Source: Platanthera guangdongensis (lineage: Eukaryota > Streptophyta > Magnoliopsida > Asparagales > Orchidaceae). Taken from it: 64,000 nt of DNA. The stretch is taken from assembly GCA_039583875.1 (NCBI GenBank), contig CM077151.1, positions 109,944,609-110,008,608 on the forward strand, in the 5' to 3' direction. Position 1 is the stretch's first letter, and the number at the start of each line of letters is the position of its first letter. Positions 1 through 11,686 of this stretch are shown one piece after another. Position numbers and translations under genes: made by a program. The notes beneath the pieces were generated by a model that saw nothing but the letters and a program-made list of their open reading frames with translations, did no database searches and was not told where the DNA came from.

Positions 1-39
1 AGTGATCCTGACCCAAATTAGTAATAGGGTGTTCCAACA
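1..39 (-). mobile_element. Copia F: LTR terminus, inverted, cut by window edge
   Basis: The reverse complement of these 39 bases is identical at every position to the first 39 bases of the copia B 5' LTR (53852-53890), starting TGTTGGAACACC. It is therefore the outer end of a B-family LTR in minus orientation, with the rest left of the window. It abuts gypsy LTR sequence at base 40, so F inserted into LTR E. Confidence 0.85.
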
Positions 40-2423
40 GAAACAACCAAAGAGACTAGACGTTATCCACGCCAGCAAGAGTAACAAAATGGCCTTAAGG
101 CCTTACAACAAGAGTGAATCCAAACTCAAATAATACATCAGTCCTGAAAGTGCATAAGCACACCTAGTCTACCTCCAGCATGCAAGCCGGTCACCAAGGG
201 CATCAAAACATACAATGTCATAAAGAGTTGAGCTACAACAAAAAGTTAACACTTAATGAGGCTTAGGCCTTTCTGGCCAACGAGCTAGCTCCTGCTTGCG
301 ATCCTTGTCCTGTAAAAATTATTAGTAACGTGGGTCAGCAAAGGATGACCTCAAATTGTGTAACAAACACATCTCCTCCCGGCCGCCCCTAACGGACCCC
401 AGGGTATTCCTCCAACCTGCAATTTAGCACTTTGTATGCAATAATCATAAGCAAGAAAAGAAACTAAGGAAACAGGCTTGGATGTCTCAAACATCATACA
501 TGTTCTCTATTGTTGAGCATATAATAATAGGGCCTACTATGCAACATGAATGCAACACCCGGGCTTCACCCAAGGCACCCTATAACATATGCATCTAGCA
601 CAACATCACACCATTTGGGTACTCATCATTTCCCCAATGGCATAAAGCCGCAAACAAAAAGGGGAACCACAATCCCCCAATGGCATACAAGCCGCCATAT
701 GGAACTCTTGCCAAGGCCCCACCCGCTCACGGTCGCAGACCCGGGCTTCCCGGCAAACTCTGACTTCTCATGTCAGGATTCCGTTCAACACACAAACCGA
801 TTCTAAGAACCCTTGCTGGACCCCACCCACTCATGGCCTCATTGACCGGGCTTGTCCCATACTCGCCGTTCTCGTCAGTCTCACACAAAGGGGACTAGTC
901 TCGCTGGGACACTTTCCACACCTGACTTGCACGTCACGGGATAGCCAGCCGACCATGGAGACACAGCCACGCCTTGGCACATCACAAACCAAGACATTTC
1001 CTCCATAATCCCTCATACGTACTGCAGCGTTCCCGCACATCAAGGAAACCATCTACCACTCATGCGGAGCTAACCTTGCTCACCAAGGAAACCATCTACC
1101 GCCAATGAGGAGCTAACCTTGTCCGGTAACAGCCACACATACTCATGCAAGATAATGGGAAGAACATCACAAACAACACGAACATCACAAACGGCCCCTT
1201 GCCGCAGCGGATTTCTACGAATCCTTAAACCTCGTATGCAACATCACCGAGTCGGACTAACGGTCGCGACTACGGCTTCACCCACCATGCCTAATCCACT
1301 AACGGAGCGGATCTCTAATGCAAAAATCATGTCGGGGACGGACTCAATCGACTTGAAGGTTCCTCTTGAACCTTGGCGACCCAAACACCTCTCATTTGAG
1401 TGTTTGGTGCCCAAAAACTAGAAAAGAAAAGATGCTAAAACATGCATCCTAAAACCGAGAGGAGAATTGTCGTTACCTTCCGACTCCTCTTCCTAGCCAT
1501 GGAGAAATAGCTGGATGAACACCTTCGCAACAATCTAGCCTCCACGGATCTGGACTCGGCTCACGATTTGGAGCACCGAAACCTCTCCAACAGCCGGATC
1601 TCTACTTCACCTTCTTCCTTGCTCTCCCCTCTCTCTAGAACTAGAAAGAGAACCACTCAAAATAAATGAGGATTTCTAAGGGTCCAATCCCGTGTATAAC
1701 CTATCAGGAACATCCCCCAGCCGTTGGATCCCAAAATAAAGAAACGAACGGCCTTGATTCGGGCCTGAAATGCTAAAACTGGGTCGAACACGGCCTGCGA
1801 CACGCCCGTGTCCAGGGCCGTGTACCCCATTTGCCGTCAAAATCGACGCGCCTGGAACAACACACGGGCATCCGACACGCCCATGTTCGACCTGACATGC
1901 CAGTGTTCCAACTAACACGGTCGTGTGGTCGGTCGTGTGCCTCCATCGACACAGCCCCGAAAACAACCCGAGACTCACATGGGTACTGGACACGTCCGTT
2001 TCCTTGCCCGTGTCTAACTCAACATGCTTGGGCTCCAGGCCGTGTTCACTATCTCGACACTTCGTCGAGCGAAGTTCGTCAACTGCCTGACACGGCCTTG
2101 GACACGCCCGTGTCCTAGGCCGCGTGCCTTGTCTCGACACATCGTCAAGCGAAAATTCGTCGACTCCCCGGGCCGATCGTCGACACGGGCTCGACACGCC
2201 CTGAGACACGCCCGTGTCTCAGGCCGTGTTCTATACTCGACGATCGTCGACTCCAAAATCGTCGACCTCTCGACCAAATCGTCGCCTGGAGCCTGACACG
2301 CCATGGGACACGCCCGTGTCCCAAGCCGTGCGCCCCCTGCCAGAAACCAATTTTCCTTCTTAGCTAAGACCCAAACTTGGCTAGAAACGCTGGTCGTCCC
2401 TCTACAAATTTTGGGGCGTTACA
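40..2423 (-). mobile_element. Gypsy E: LTR (minus orientation), left end cut by F
   Basis: The right terminus reads GGGGCGTTACA, the reverse complement of a chromovirus LTR start (TGTAACGCCCC). The body resembles LTRs G and K: blocks near 60-250 match their genus-like 'maximal ATGGCC..AAGGCC' region, and the CACGCCCGTGTC array lies at the right side. Being minus-strand, the right end is the LTR 5' end (U3). It begins at base 40 about 200 bases into the LTR compared with 17742, which fits interruption by F. It ends in the ORF3 of copia D; the flanking TCAGG (2424-2428) is the likely right target-site copy, whose mate is outside the window. Confidence 0.8.
1785..2335. repeat. U3 palindrome array of LTR E
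   Basis: The imperfect palindrome GACACGCCCGTGTC (6-base arms around CC) and its variants recur, for example near 1800, 2100, 2210 and 2308. They are mixed with TCGTCGA/TCGACGA motifs. One perfect 14-base palindrome, TCGACGATCGTCGA, lies at 2237-2250. The array is near the outer end of the LTR, i.e. in U3 for a minus-strand element. Confidence 0.85.
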
Positions 2424-3241
2424 TCAGGTTACAGAAGAAGGGGTTGCTATCATTCCTACCACAAGAGCTCACAGCTCTGTGATGATTGAAGAAATAGCTC
2501 CATGTGTAACTCCTCCTCTTCCTTCTACTGCTCCTTCAACTTCAGCTGCTGCTGCTGCCTCTCCCTCTCCAGATTTGCTGTCCCAAATCTCTCTCCTGCT
2601 GCAAGAACAAAGAAATTATTTTGATACTTCTCTAAAGACTGTAACTGACAAGGTAACTGCTCTCGAGACTGAGATGAGCAGAGGATTTGCTGAAATTCAG
2701 CATAATACTAACAAGCTCAAGTACTTATTTCAACTTGGTGGTAAAGCCCTAGACCACACTATCACTAGTGTTGGAGAAGTTATGGAACAAGGTGTCACCC
2801 TTGCAAATAATCAAATTGAACTAGACAAGAGAAATGAAGCCAACAAAGTGAAAATCTGTGAAGAAGTTGGTCTTTTCAAAAAGATACTATAGAGAAGTTA
2901 TGTGTTGAAATCATAAAGGGGGAGAGATTGATCAAAGAACTCAAAGAACAAGTAGAAAAATCAGCTGCTCAGAAGTCAGATGTATGAGAAACTCATGTGA
3001 AGACAATTCATGATGATGTGCTAGCCCAGATACAGAGTGTCAAATTTCATACCTATGACACTGCTGTCTGGATGCACAATCAGATTCTGCCAGACCTTGC
3101 TGTTGACCCCAACATCATTCTCCATCATTTAAATCCTCTAGCTACAGATGCATCTGCTCCATCTACTCCATCTACTCCATCTGCTCCAGCTGCTCCTCTG
3201 CAACCTACCTTCTCTCACAGGCCTAGAGACACAGTTGGTCC
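2424..3241 (+). pseudogene. Copia D ORF3, middle part, interrupted by element C
   Basis: This is the central part of the post-pol ORF3 protein of a SIRE-type copia. An open frame runs from the E boundary to a stop at 2890-2892: an alanine/serine/proline-rich stretch (about 2510-2575) followed by a heptad-like, probably coiled-coil segment. A second frame (2997-3241) continues with a region resembling element C ORF3 around its TYDSCWW-like block and a Ser/Thr/Pro-rich linker. The 5' end was lost to insertion of LTR E. The 3' end is split at 3241 by element C and resumes at 11687. The frame change and stop show decay. Its function is unknown; homology to the ORF3s of C, L and B is by eye. Confidence 0.7.
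3237..3241. repeat. Target-site duplication GGTCC, left copy (element C)
   Basis: GGTCC directly precedes TGTTGGG at 3242 and recurs at 11682-11686 directly after TTTCA. This pair defines the exact limits of element C. Confidence 0.95.
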
Positions 3242-3567
3242 TGTTGGGTAATGTATCCACAATTACCTGGATTTGACGAAGCCACCTGTCAAGCTAAGAT
3301 GAATTTACAATGTATTTGATGAAACCTTTTAAGTTGTGCTTGTAGTTATTCCACGCTAAGTGCACTCCAATGTCAGGGTGCAGTAGGTCAATATACACGG
3401 GTCTGCACGACGTAATCCCTCGTTGAGCAGATCAGTGTGTTGACCTACGTGTACTCTCTCTATTGGAGTGTACTTATTTTCAAGTATAGGGCTGTGATAT
3501 TGCAAGAGCAGACAAGGAGCAAGGATGAGTCAAAGAGCAGCTCAGAGGCGGAAAGACGAAAAATCAT

Positions 3568-3840
3568 CCAAGTATTATTCAACGAGAATCACCAAGTGAT
3601 TCTCGCCGATTCGGGGAGAATCACTAGTGATTCTCGCTGAATCGTCGAGAATCACTGGTTGATTCTCGCCGTCTCTATCCGGCTATATTAAAGCGTGCAA
3701 ATCTGGCGCTAAGTCATAATCGTCGAGAATCATCAATTGATTCGGCGAGAATCACTAGTGATTCTCGTCGAATCATCGAGAATCACCGGCTGATTCTCGC
3801 CGACTCGTCGAGAATCACCTTCGATTCTCACCGAATTTGA
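3568..3840. repeat. U3 hairpin array of C LTR (GATTCTCG family)
   Basis: CGAGAATCAC and GTGATTCTCG alternate, giving hairpins such as the one with a CAA loop near 3575-3605 and the perfect 20-base palindrome GAGAATCACTAGTGATTCTC at 3616-3635. TCGTCGAG motifs join the units. The 3' LTR counterpart (10435-10690) has a 3-base AGT insertion at the centre of that palindrome. Confidence 0.9.
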
Positions 3841-3956
3841 CTTGGGCAATTTTCTGGATACCACTGGACCGGATCAAATGTTAAGGCTCTGTTTTGAACC
3901 GGAATTAGGGTTTCTTCAGATGGGACCCATAACGGTCATAAAGAAGTATTCTACCG

Positions 3957-3964
3957 TATAAATA
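3957..3964 (+). promoter_or_regulatory. Predicted TATA box of C 5' LTR
   Basis: TATAAATA lies about 120 bases downstream of the hairpin array and inside the LTR, as expected for the U3/R promoter. The copy in the 3' LTR is at 10812-10819. Confidence 0.65.
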
Positions 3965-4662
3965 CACGCGTATTTTGAATAGTAAAAACGACGACAGAAA
4001 TATATTCACGAGCTACCGACGTGACCTAGATCGCGATACCTGCTCCGCCGCCGTCGCCGCTCATGCTAGTCGATCGCCGGCCATATGACCGTGGTTTCTT
4101 CCAGATCTCCCGACAATAGAAGCTTAGCCAAGCATAGTGTCTCACGCGTCTAACCAGAGATCCTTTGCCTCTTGATTCGTTGATCGGGAAAACCTTCCCC
4201 TTCCGAATCGATCGAGACGATCGATCCTAGTGTGACCGTTGGTAGACCTAGCTAGCTTTTCTACGAAGATTGAGTTTCCAAAGTACAGCAGCCACACACC
4301 GTTGTCGCCACCGATCCCGAGAACCAAGCCGCTGCCCTTCTTGCCGCCGCCGGTTTCGGGGAGATTCTCTCCAAGAGAGATCTAGGGTTGTGGACTCTTC
4401 GTTGACTTCAAGAACACGTCATCGAACGAAGAGGGACACCTTAGTCTCCAAAAGTTGTTTGTATCTCTTATACATTCTAGTTTCATCTTTGTTGTAAAGG
4501 AACGTTGGTTCCTAGTTGTAAGGGTTGGGTGCAACCCGTGTTGTGGGAGTGTTGTCTCCTACGTGTGGAAGGGTTCCTTACGATAGTGCAAGGATTGGAT
4601 TTCAATCCTGTTGGTGAAGTGACCGAGTCGTCCCTTGTTGGGAGATAGGTCGAAGGGGGAAA

Positions 4663-4704
4663 GTGGATGTACCCAAATCGGGGAACCACTATAAATTGCT
4701 TGTG
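4663..4704 (+). promoter_or_regulatory. Conserved U5 block of SIRE-type LTRs (C, 5' copy)
   Basis: GTGGATGTACCCAAATCGGG followed by GAACCACTATAAATTGCTTG is shared in position and sequence with D (14116-14158), A (53399-53440) and, more diverged, B (55191-55234). The LTRs themselves differ widely in their first halves. The function is unknown; a leader element or second promoter-like core (CTATAAA) is possible. Confidence 0.6.
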
Positions 4705-4830
4705 TACTTTCTTTGCAGTGCTGTTTTGTTTTCGTGTGCAGGTACAATTTTAATTCCCCAAAAACGCTGCACGTCACCTATTCCCCCCCCCCCCTAGGTG
4801 AAGTTAGTTGACACTAGGTGGACTTTCAAG

Positions 4831-4846
4831 TGGTATCAGAGGGAGG
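4831..4846 (+). promoter_or_regulatory. Primer-binding site of C (tRNA-Met initiator)
   Basis: TGGTATCAGAG starts two bases after the LTR end and matches the complement of the 3' end of plant initiator tRNA-Met. The following bases (GGAGG) depart from the usual GCC. Confidence 0.85.
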
Positions 4847-4902
4847 TTACTCATCAAAAAGGTTAACACCTTGAGTAGAATCCTGCCACCAGTGTCAAAA
4901 GC

Positions 4903-6484
4903 ATGGAGCTGGATCATGGGATCTCTCCACTAAAACTTCCCGCGTGCACTAAGGAGTATTATCCCGTCTGGAAGATGAGAGTATCCTATTACCTGGAGGC
5001 TATCGATCCTCGAGCTTCTCTCATCTTAGAAGGGGGTCCTTTCATTCCTATGAAGACCTCCGTCTCTAGAAAGGATATCCCAATCCCCAAGTGTATTACT
5101 GAGATGTCGGAGACTGAACTCTCATTATTTAACCTAGACAAGATGATTCGTCAGATCATCATGGATGTCTAGTATGGACCTTCTCGATCTAGATTGGAAA
5201 AATGTGGGACGGCCAAATCTATGTGGGTAACCATCTCAGAGCTGATGGGGGGATCAAAGAAAGCAGGGATCTGCTGTCAGCAAGAGGATGAAGCCTATGT
5301 GGGGGTCCTCGCCTCTGAAGATGAAGGCAAGGATCAATCGGACAACATCAGGGCTCCGGTGTCCTTGTCAGAGACTAAAGAAGAAATTGAGGAAAGCAGT
5401 TCTGATGAGGCTGACACAACAGTCTCTGGCGCTGGTGACAATAAGTTTGAAGAGCAGGTAACTTCTTCATCTTGCCCCTTCTCTCTTGAAGTTCCTGAAG
5501 ACAAGAATTGTCACCCTTCAGAAAATCCTGATTCCCTGAAGAGAGCCCTTCAGAAAAGCAACCTACTTGTTGAGGAGAAAGCTCAGGAGATTGCTCGGCT
5601 AAAGATCTTGTTGGTTCTCCAATTGACATCCAACAAGGTCAAGGACTCTAAAATCTCAGATCTAGAGAGTAGTCTAGAGAATGAGAAAAGGATAGTATCC
5701 AACTTTTCCAAGGTTGATGCTATGAAGAGAAAGGAAGAAAATGGGTGGATCTCCCGAATTATCAATTCATGGAGAAATGGGGAAACAATATTCGCCCCCC
5801 CCCCCCACTCCAGGCAGGAAGGGTATTCATCATGCCTTCAGGTATGATCACAGGAACAATCGTGGTCACTGCAAGGGTGATCTGTCCTCATGTGGAGACA
5901 CCCATAGTGCAAGGGCTATCATGGCCACCCATGAGAGAATACCTAAGGCTCATTCTGAGCCCTTTGTATTCTCGGCCACTGCCCCAACTCGGCATGAATT
6001 TGCTGGTATCAGCTCTCAGAACGCTTCTCACCACCCGAGGACACAGGAAAGGGAAGTTAGAAGTCATGTAGTAAGTTCTCATGGGGACTCTGGAAGGGTG
6101 CTGACTGAAAGGAAGGCACCACCTCCCAGGCCTCATGACGCTCGCTACATGCATTCCTTCCACCCTTCCAAGTGTCACAGTGGAAGAGGCAATTTTGGGA
6201 GCAGATCCGGATCTATCCCGTTTGGACCTTGGACCATGACTACCTCAGTCACTAGATCAGGTCAGAAACGGAGGTACAACATTCACACGTGTTGGTGCTG
6301 TGGCAAGGTGGGACACTTTGCCATAGACTGTTGGCACAACCCCTCTGTGTCAAGGGCAAGGGCCTATCCACATCTTCTGGGCAGAGGTAGTCTTCCTGAC
6401 AGGATTTCTGAGGGAAGGCATTCGAGTGTTCATGCTAACAAGAACCTAGGACCCAATTTGTATTGGGTTCCTAAGGTAAGGTAA
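4903..6484 (+). pseudogene. gag: Copia C gag, shortened and broken
   Basis: This is the structural capsid/nucleocapsid protein. The ATG at 4903 opens an N-terminal segment like that of B gag, with the K-x-YYPVWKMRVSYYLEAID pattern. An in-frame TAG at 5170-5172 interrupts it; the same frame continues to 5847. The capsid domain is cut short after the SMWVTISELMGG-like helix and passes directly to an acidic, coiled-coil-rich region (about 5380-5740). The C-terminal half of the UBN2-type domain seen in B is therefore absent. The frame shifts near a run of 12 C at 5795-5806. It then reaches a CCHC zinc knuckle, CWCCGKVGHFAIDC, at 6290-6331, and ends in NLYWVPKVR at 6484. It is unlikely to make a capsid as it stands. 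Confidence 0.85.
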
Positions 6485-7487
6485 CTCTCTTTTGCAGGGT
6501 AGTCTAGGTTCCCGTAAATATGATGGGAACTAGACAGAAGATGTTTCAAGACTGAATTGGAACAAGCATCTGGAATAACAGAAGTGATATCTACATTGAC
6601 ATACTCACATTGAACACCTGGTATACTTTAACCAGAGGGGCTAAATGATAACTCTCATAATCCCAGGTATTTTTGATCAGCTCCAATACTTGAGTCATAT
6701 TGTATCGACATTTACATATATATATATTTATATATATATATATACACATATATTTGTGTACACCTAAGGATAGGTTAACGCTGTAAACATAAACTTTAAA
6801 TACATTAATAAAGATTTATCTGTAATTCCACTGGTAGATTCGAGAACTAACATCTACAGGCATAAATCAGTTCACTGAAAACTAACGAAGATACGTCATT
6901 GGAAATCACTACAACTTACAATTGACATCAAGAAATGTATGGAAAAACCCCGTTCAAACCCTAAATAGATTGGCATTAAGAAATATATATATATTTAGAA
7001 GATTTTTAAATTGTCTTGATGTCAGAAGACTTCGAGAATCTGGTATGTCTCTTAACCCGTAGATTCCTATTAAAGAATCCCTTCGATTTCGACTTAGACA
7101 AACTCCCGCCGATCCTTAGCATTTCGCTCTTCACACGGAAACCCCGTTAAATCCCCGTTAAACCCGTCGATATCGCACAGGAATCCCGCCGACCCTTCAT
7201 ATTCCGCAGGAAACTCGCCGATTCTTCCTCTTCCGTCGATATCCCGCAGGAAACTCGCCGATTCTTCCCTCCGTAGATCACTCCTCTCGCGTCCAGGGCG
7301 CTCGTCCAAGTCTCGGCGGGTTCGATCAACCAAAGTCGCGATAGTCTTCCGGTTTTCCGTCGTCTCCGTCGATTCTCACCTTCTACGCTCTTGGGTAACC
7401 ACTTCCTCACCCTTACAGTGACTTACTATTAGTGTAGCTTCCCTCTTGATTTCTGATTAGGCGTAGTCTTGGGATTTCAGCCTTGCA
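6485..7487 (+). other. Spacer where pol would be expected
   Basis: These 1003 bases lie between the gag stop and the ORF3 ATG. I see no retroviral-type catalytic motif in any frame. It contains an AT microsatellite (about 6717-6746), AT-rich DNA to about 7080, and then a GC-richer tract with CCGTCGATATCGC/GCAGGAAACTCGCCGATTC repeats (7150-7290) that resembles the 5' leader of an ORF. The spacer between pol and ORF3 in B has the same position and also carries short repeats. Confidence 0.7.
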
Positions 7488-9853
7488 ATGGCTCCAAGGA
7501 CAACCGCCGGCCTGGTCACTGGATGTAAGTTGGTTCGAACAGGGTTCTCACATGCTTCTGATGAATTCAGAAACATCATCATCATGCTTGAAGAGGCTGG
7601 ACTCTCTTTCATACTGGAGCACCCCTGCAAAATCTTGGACAAGGAAATGATGGAGTTCTTCGCAACCGCCAAACTCCGGAATGAAGACTCTCTCATCAAG
7701 AGTAAGGTTGCAGGTGCAAAGATCAAGATGTCTGCAAGCAAGCTGACCCAATACCTGCAGCTCACTAGTTCTGAGCACGAGGATTATCTGGAGGAACAGG
7801 ATAAAAGCAGAACATTATTATTCTGTGGACTCGCTCGAGGAACCAGATCGATAAAGCGAAAGGAAATGAATGAGGAGGGGAAACTTCTGTCCGACATCAT
7901 TGGGAAAGTGCTGATATGCAAACCCGGCTCACATGACCATATCTCAGCGGACATGTTCAAGATCCTTGTGGCGATTGTCTGTAGAAAGAGATTCAACTGG
8001 GGGGCATTGCTTTTTGAGAATATTAAGGACACTCTCAGATCTCCAAGTTTGGAAGAATTATCAGCCTATATCTCAATCAGTTAAACGGAGATAGGTTTGA
8101 CATGAGTAAAGGAGTTCCACTGCATTATTTGAAGAAAATGGACTCGAGCGTATTTGACAGATGGGAGAGACGCATCGGGCAGGCTGCCATGGTAGAAGAA
8201 CAAGAAGAATCTCCTGCCGAGGACGGAACTGTAGCTGATTCCTTGGTTATCCCCAGTGAAATTCCTGATGCACTGAACTGCAGTAATTGAGGGGGAGCCT
8301 CTACCCTCTTCTGCTAATATCATAACTGGCATCTCTCAGATAGCTAGAGATGTAGTTGTAGATCTACAAGAAGAAAGTGAAGCTGTGATGGAAAACGAGG
8401 CGGCCCTGAACATGAATGATCTAGGAGCCGGAGGTAATGTAGAGGAAAATGATGAGGGAGGTTTGGAAGATGATGCAGCTGAGAATGATTTCATGGATGA
8501 TGAGGATGAGGAAGAAGGAAATGCGAGACAGGAAGTATTGGAGCCTCAGGACATCACTGAAGTTCCATCTGAAAAGCAAGCTCCGGAGATCGTTCCTGAG
8601 AAAATTAGTGCAACAGTGGAGGGGGAGTCCTCTCAGCAGAGACTGCTAAGTACTTCCGAGAAATCTACTGAGGCTGCAAGTATTCCCCCCTAGAGACTGT
8701 GCTAGTGTCCAGCTCTATAAGTAAATCTGCTGAAGAGTAAGGCCAAGGAATGCCTCAGGATCATCCACTACGAGCTGATCTAGCTAATCACACGGTGAAT
8801 GTTATTCAAGGTATCGTGGATGAGCTCAAAGCATCTTTTGAGAAAGCTCAAAATAAAATGTTAAAAAGAATTAAGAAATCTGAGAATCTCATGCTCAAGA
8901 ACGTTGTGGAAATCAATCACAAACTGGATTTGATGGAAAAGAAGTTTGAAGACAAGTATACAGCAGCCGGCCAAGCTGTAACTCTTCTTATGGACGGATT
9001 AAAAAATAACACTGATACTCTCGCAGTAGTGAATCAGAATGCTCATGTCGTAGCAAATAACATTCAAAAGTTTGATGGCAATATGGTGACTCTTAACAGC
9101 AATCAACAGGCCTTGGTTATCGAGTTCTCCAAGACTACAAAGCACATTGATGAGTCACTGCATTCTTATGCAAACTCCATTGCAGTAGAAGCCAAAAAGG
9201 GGGAGAAAGAATATACAGCTAAGATGGTCGAGCTTCAAGAAATCATAATCAAAAATTTTGAGCAGTCAAACATATATGTTTATGACAGTTGCTGGTGGAT
9301 GCTCAAACAAGCGTTAGGCGCTAACATCCCTAAAAACCCTGAGGGTACTCCTGCTACTGAAAATAATACTGCGGCTGATGAGGGAGCCAGTGCTGAAGAA
9401 GTTCCTTTAAGTGAAGCTGATGCTCATAGGGCTGCTAGGGCCACCTCCAAGGCAAAACTGATGGCAATGTTTGACCAAGGAGCCCTAGCAAAAGCTAGGG
9501 ATAAGAGAAAATCTCAAGAAGGGACATCTAAGGAAACGCAAGCTGAAAAGAGAATCAGATTGAAGGAGGATGAAGTAAGGAACGAAAGGTGGAGTCCGGT
9601 ATCAAAGAGTATTATCTTGGACACATTCTGGCTACAAGAAAAAGGGGAAATCAATCGGAACGATGTATACAACCAACATGAGTGGGAGCTGCACAAGACA
9701 TATGAAACTAAACGGAACATCTTCAGGACCAACACGGCGGCAGATAAAGCTCCTCCTCCCAGATACTATCCAAAGCCCAAGGAGTACGTTGAGAGGCAAA
9801 GAAAGAAGTTTTTGGCTCAAAAACATAAAGATGACCTAGCCAAAGAGCAATAG
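7488..9853 (+). pseudogene. Copia C ORF3 (post-pol protein), frameshifted
   Basis: ATG at 7488 opens a 198-residue piece. Residues about 130-185 (GKLLSDIIGKVLICKPGSHD through FNWGALLFENIK) match the ORF3 cores of B and L. This pattern is what I know as the 'putative plant transposon protein' domain found in LTR elements. The chain breaks at 8082, continues in another frame at 8102-8290 (FDRWERRIG block), then an acidic segment at 8385-8693. The last open piece, 8750-9853 (367 residues), has a long predicted coiled coil (about residues 15-170). Its C terminus has the WSPVSKSIIL and YYPKPKEYVERQRKKF blocks shared with D. No membrane segment or signal peptide is visible, so it is not env-like in content. 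Function unknown. Confidence 0.75.
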
Positions 9854-10079
9854 ACAGAAATTTATAGCTTGTCATTATCTCATGAACACTTTTATTTTTT
9901 CTTATTGTTATATGAACAATCTTGGGAATATTTATATATATATGTATATGAAGTTATGATTAACTCAAGCTTTGACCTGTTTGCCTCTATTTCCTTGTGC
10001 CGTATCTTTGAATTCTATATGATGTATATATTATCTGGATGGTGGTATTCATCTTAGCTAGTGGGATAGTGGCTCCGTC

Positions 10080-10093
10080 AAATAGGGGGAGAT
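10080..10093 (+). promoter_or_regulatory. Polypurine tract of C
   Basis: AAATAGGGGGAGAT directly abuts the 3' LTR. The 20 bases across the junction are identical in C, D (12291) and L (28175). Confidence 0.9.
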
Positions 10094-11681
10094 TGTTGGG
10101 TAATGTATCCACAATTACCTGGATTTGACGAAGCCACCTGTCAAGCTAAGATGAATTCACAATGTATTTGATGAAACCTTTTAAGTTGTGCTTGCAGTTA
10201 TTCCACGCTAAGTGCACTCCAATGTCAGGGTGCAGTAGGTCAATATACACGGGTCTGCACGATGTAATCCCTCGTTGAGCAGATCAGTGTGTTGGCCTAC
10301 GTGTACTCTCTCTATTGGAGTGTACTTATTTTCAAGTACAGGGTTGTGATATTACAAGAGCAGACAAGGAGCAAGGATGAGTCAAAGAGCAGCTCAGAGG
10401 CGGAAAGACGAAAAATCATCCAAGTATTATTCGACGAGAATCACCAAGTGATTCTCGCCGATTCGGTGAGAATCACTAGTAGTGATTCTCGCCGAATCGT
10501 CGAGAATCACTGGTTAATTCTCGTCGTCTCTATCCGGCTACATCAAAGCGTGCAAATCTGGCGCTAAGTCATAATCGTCGAGAATCATCAAGTGATTCGG
10601 CGAGAATCACTAGTGATTCTCGCCGAATCGTCGAGAATCACTGGCTGATTCTCGCCGACTCGTCGAGAATCACCTTCGATACTCACCGAATTTGACTTGG
10701 GCAATTTTCTGGATACCACTGGACCGGATCAAATGTTAAGGCTCTGTTTTGAACCGGAATTAGGGTTTCTTCAGATGGGACCCATAACGGTCATAAAGAA
10801 GTATTCTACCGTATAAATACACGCGTATTTTGAATAGTAAAAACGACGACAGAAATATATTCACGAGCTGCCGACGTGACCTAGATCGCGATACCTGCTC
10901 CGCCGCCGTCGCCGCTCATGCTAGTCGATCGCCGGCCATATGATCGTGGTTTCTTCCAGATCTCCCGGCAATAGAAGCTTAGCCAAGCATAGCGTCTCAT
11001 GCGTCTAACCAGAGATCCTTTGTCTCTTGATTCGTTGATCGGGAAAACCTTCCCCTTCCGAATCGATCGAGACGATCGATCCTAGTGTGACCGTTGGTAG
11101 ACCTAGCTAGCTTTGCTACGAAGATTGAGTCTCCAAAGTACAGCAGCCACACACCGTTGTCGCCACCGATCCCGAGAACCAAGCCGCTGCCCTTCTTGTC
11201 GCCGCCGGTTTCGGGGAGATTCTCTCCAAGAGAGATCTAGGGTTGTGGACTCTTCGTTGACTTCAAGAACACGTCATCGAACGAAGAGGGACACCTTAGT
11301 CTCCAAAAGTTGTTTGTATCTCTTATACATTCTAGTTTCATCTTTGTTGTAAAGGAACGTTGGTTCCTAGTTGTAAGGGTTGGGTGCAACCCGTGTTGTG
11401 GGAGTGTTGTCTCCTACGTGTGGAAGGGTTCCTTCCGATAGTGCAAGGATTGGATTTCAATCCTGTTGGTGAAGTGACCGAGTCGTCCCTTGTTGGGAGA
11501 TAAGTCGAAGGGGGAAAGTGGATGTACCCAAATCGGGGAACCACTATAAATTGCTTGTGTACTTTCTTTGCTGTGCTATTTTGTTTTCGTGTGCAGGTAC
11601 AATTTTAATTCCGCAAAAACGCTGCACGTCACCTATTCCCCCCCCCCTAGGTGAAGGTAGTTGACACTAGGTGGACTTTCA
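10094..11681 (+). repeat. Copia C 3' LTR
   Basis: The LTR is 1588 bases and pairs with 3242-4828. It is followed by the right target-site copy GGTCC (11682-11686). By eye it differs from the 5' LTR by about 35 substitutions and small indels. Confidence 0.95.
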
Positions 11682-11686
11682 GGTCC

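Larger units (their letters stand above)
3242..4828 (+). repeat. Copia C 5' LTR
   Basis: The LTR is 1587 bases, TGTTGGGTAATG...GGACTTTCA. A palindrome array (3568-3840) precedes a TATA box (3957-3964). The end carries the SIRE-type block TATTCACCCCCC-like poly-C run (4781-4794) and CTAGGTGAAG. The 3' copy is 10094-11681. Confidence 0.95.
3242..11681 (+). mobile_element. Copia C: complete two-LTR element without pol
   Basis: The element is 8440 bases between GGTCC target-site duplications. In order it holds a 5' LTR, PBS, a decayed and internally shortened gag with a CCHC knuckle, a 1-kb spacer, a decayed ORF3, PPT and a 3' LTR. No protease, integrase, RT or RNase H motif is visible in any frame between gag and ORF3, where B has about 3.2 kb of pol. 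The two LTRs differ at roughly 35 positions by eye in about 1590 bases, so insertion is fairly recent. C was therefore probably mobilised in trans by a related SIRE-type element such as B, which has the same tRNA primer. It inserted into the ORF3 of D. Confidence 0.9.

Noticed and set aside
1676..2304. Overlapping frames on both strands in the E array
   Set aside because: Palindromic repeats without stop codons give mirror-image frames; the region is LTR U3.
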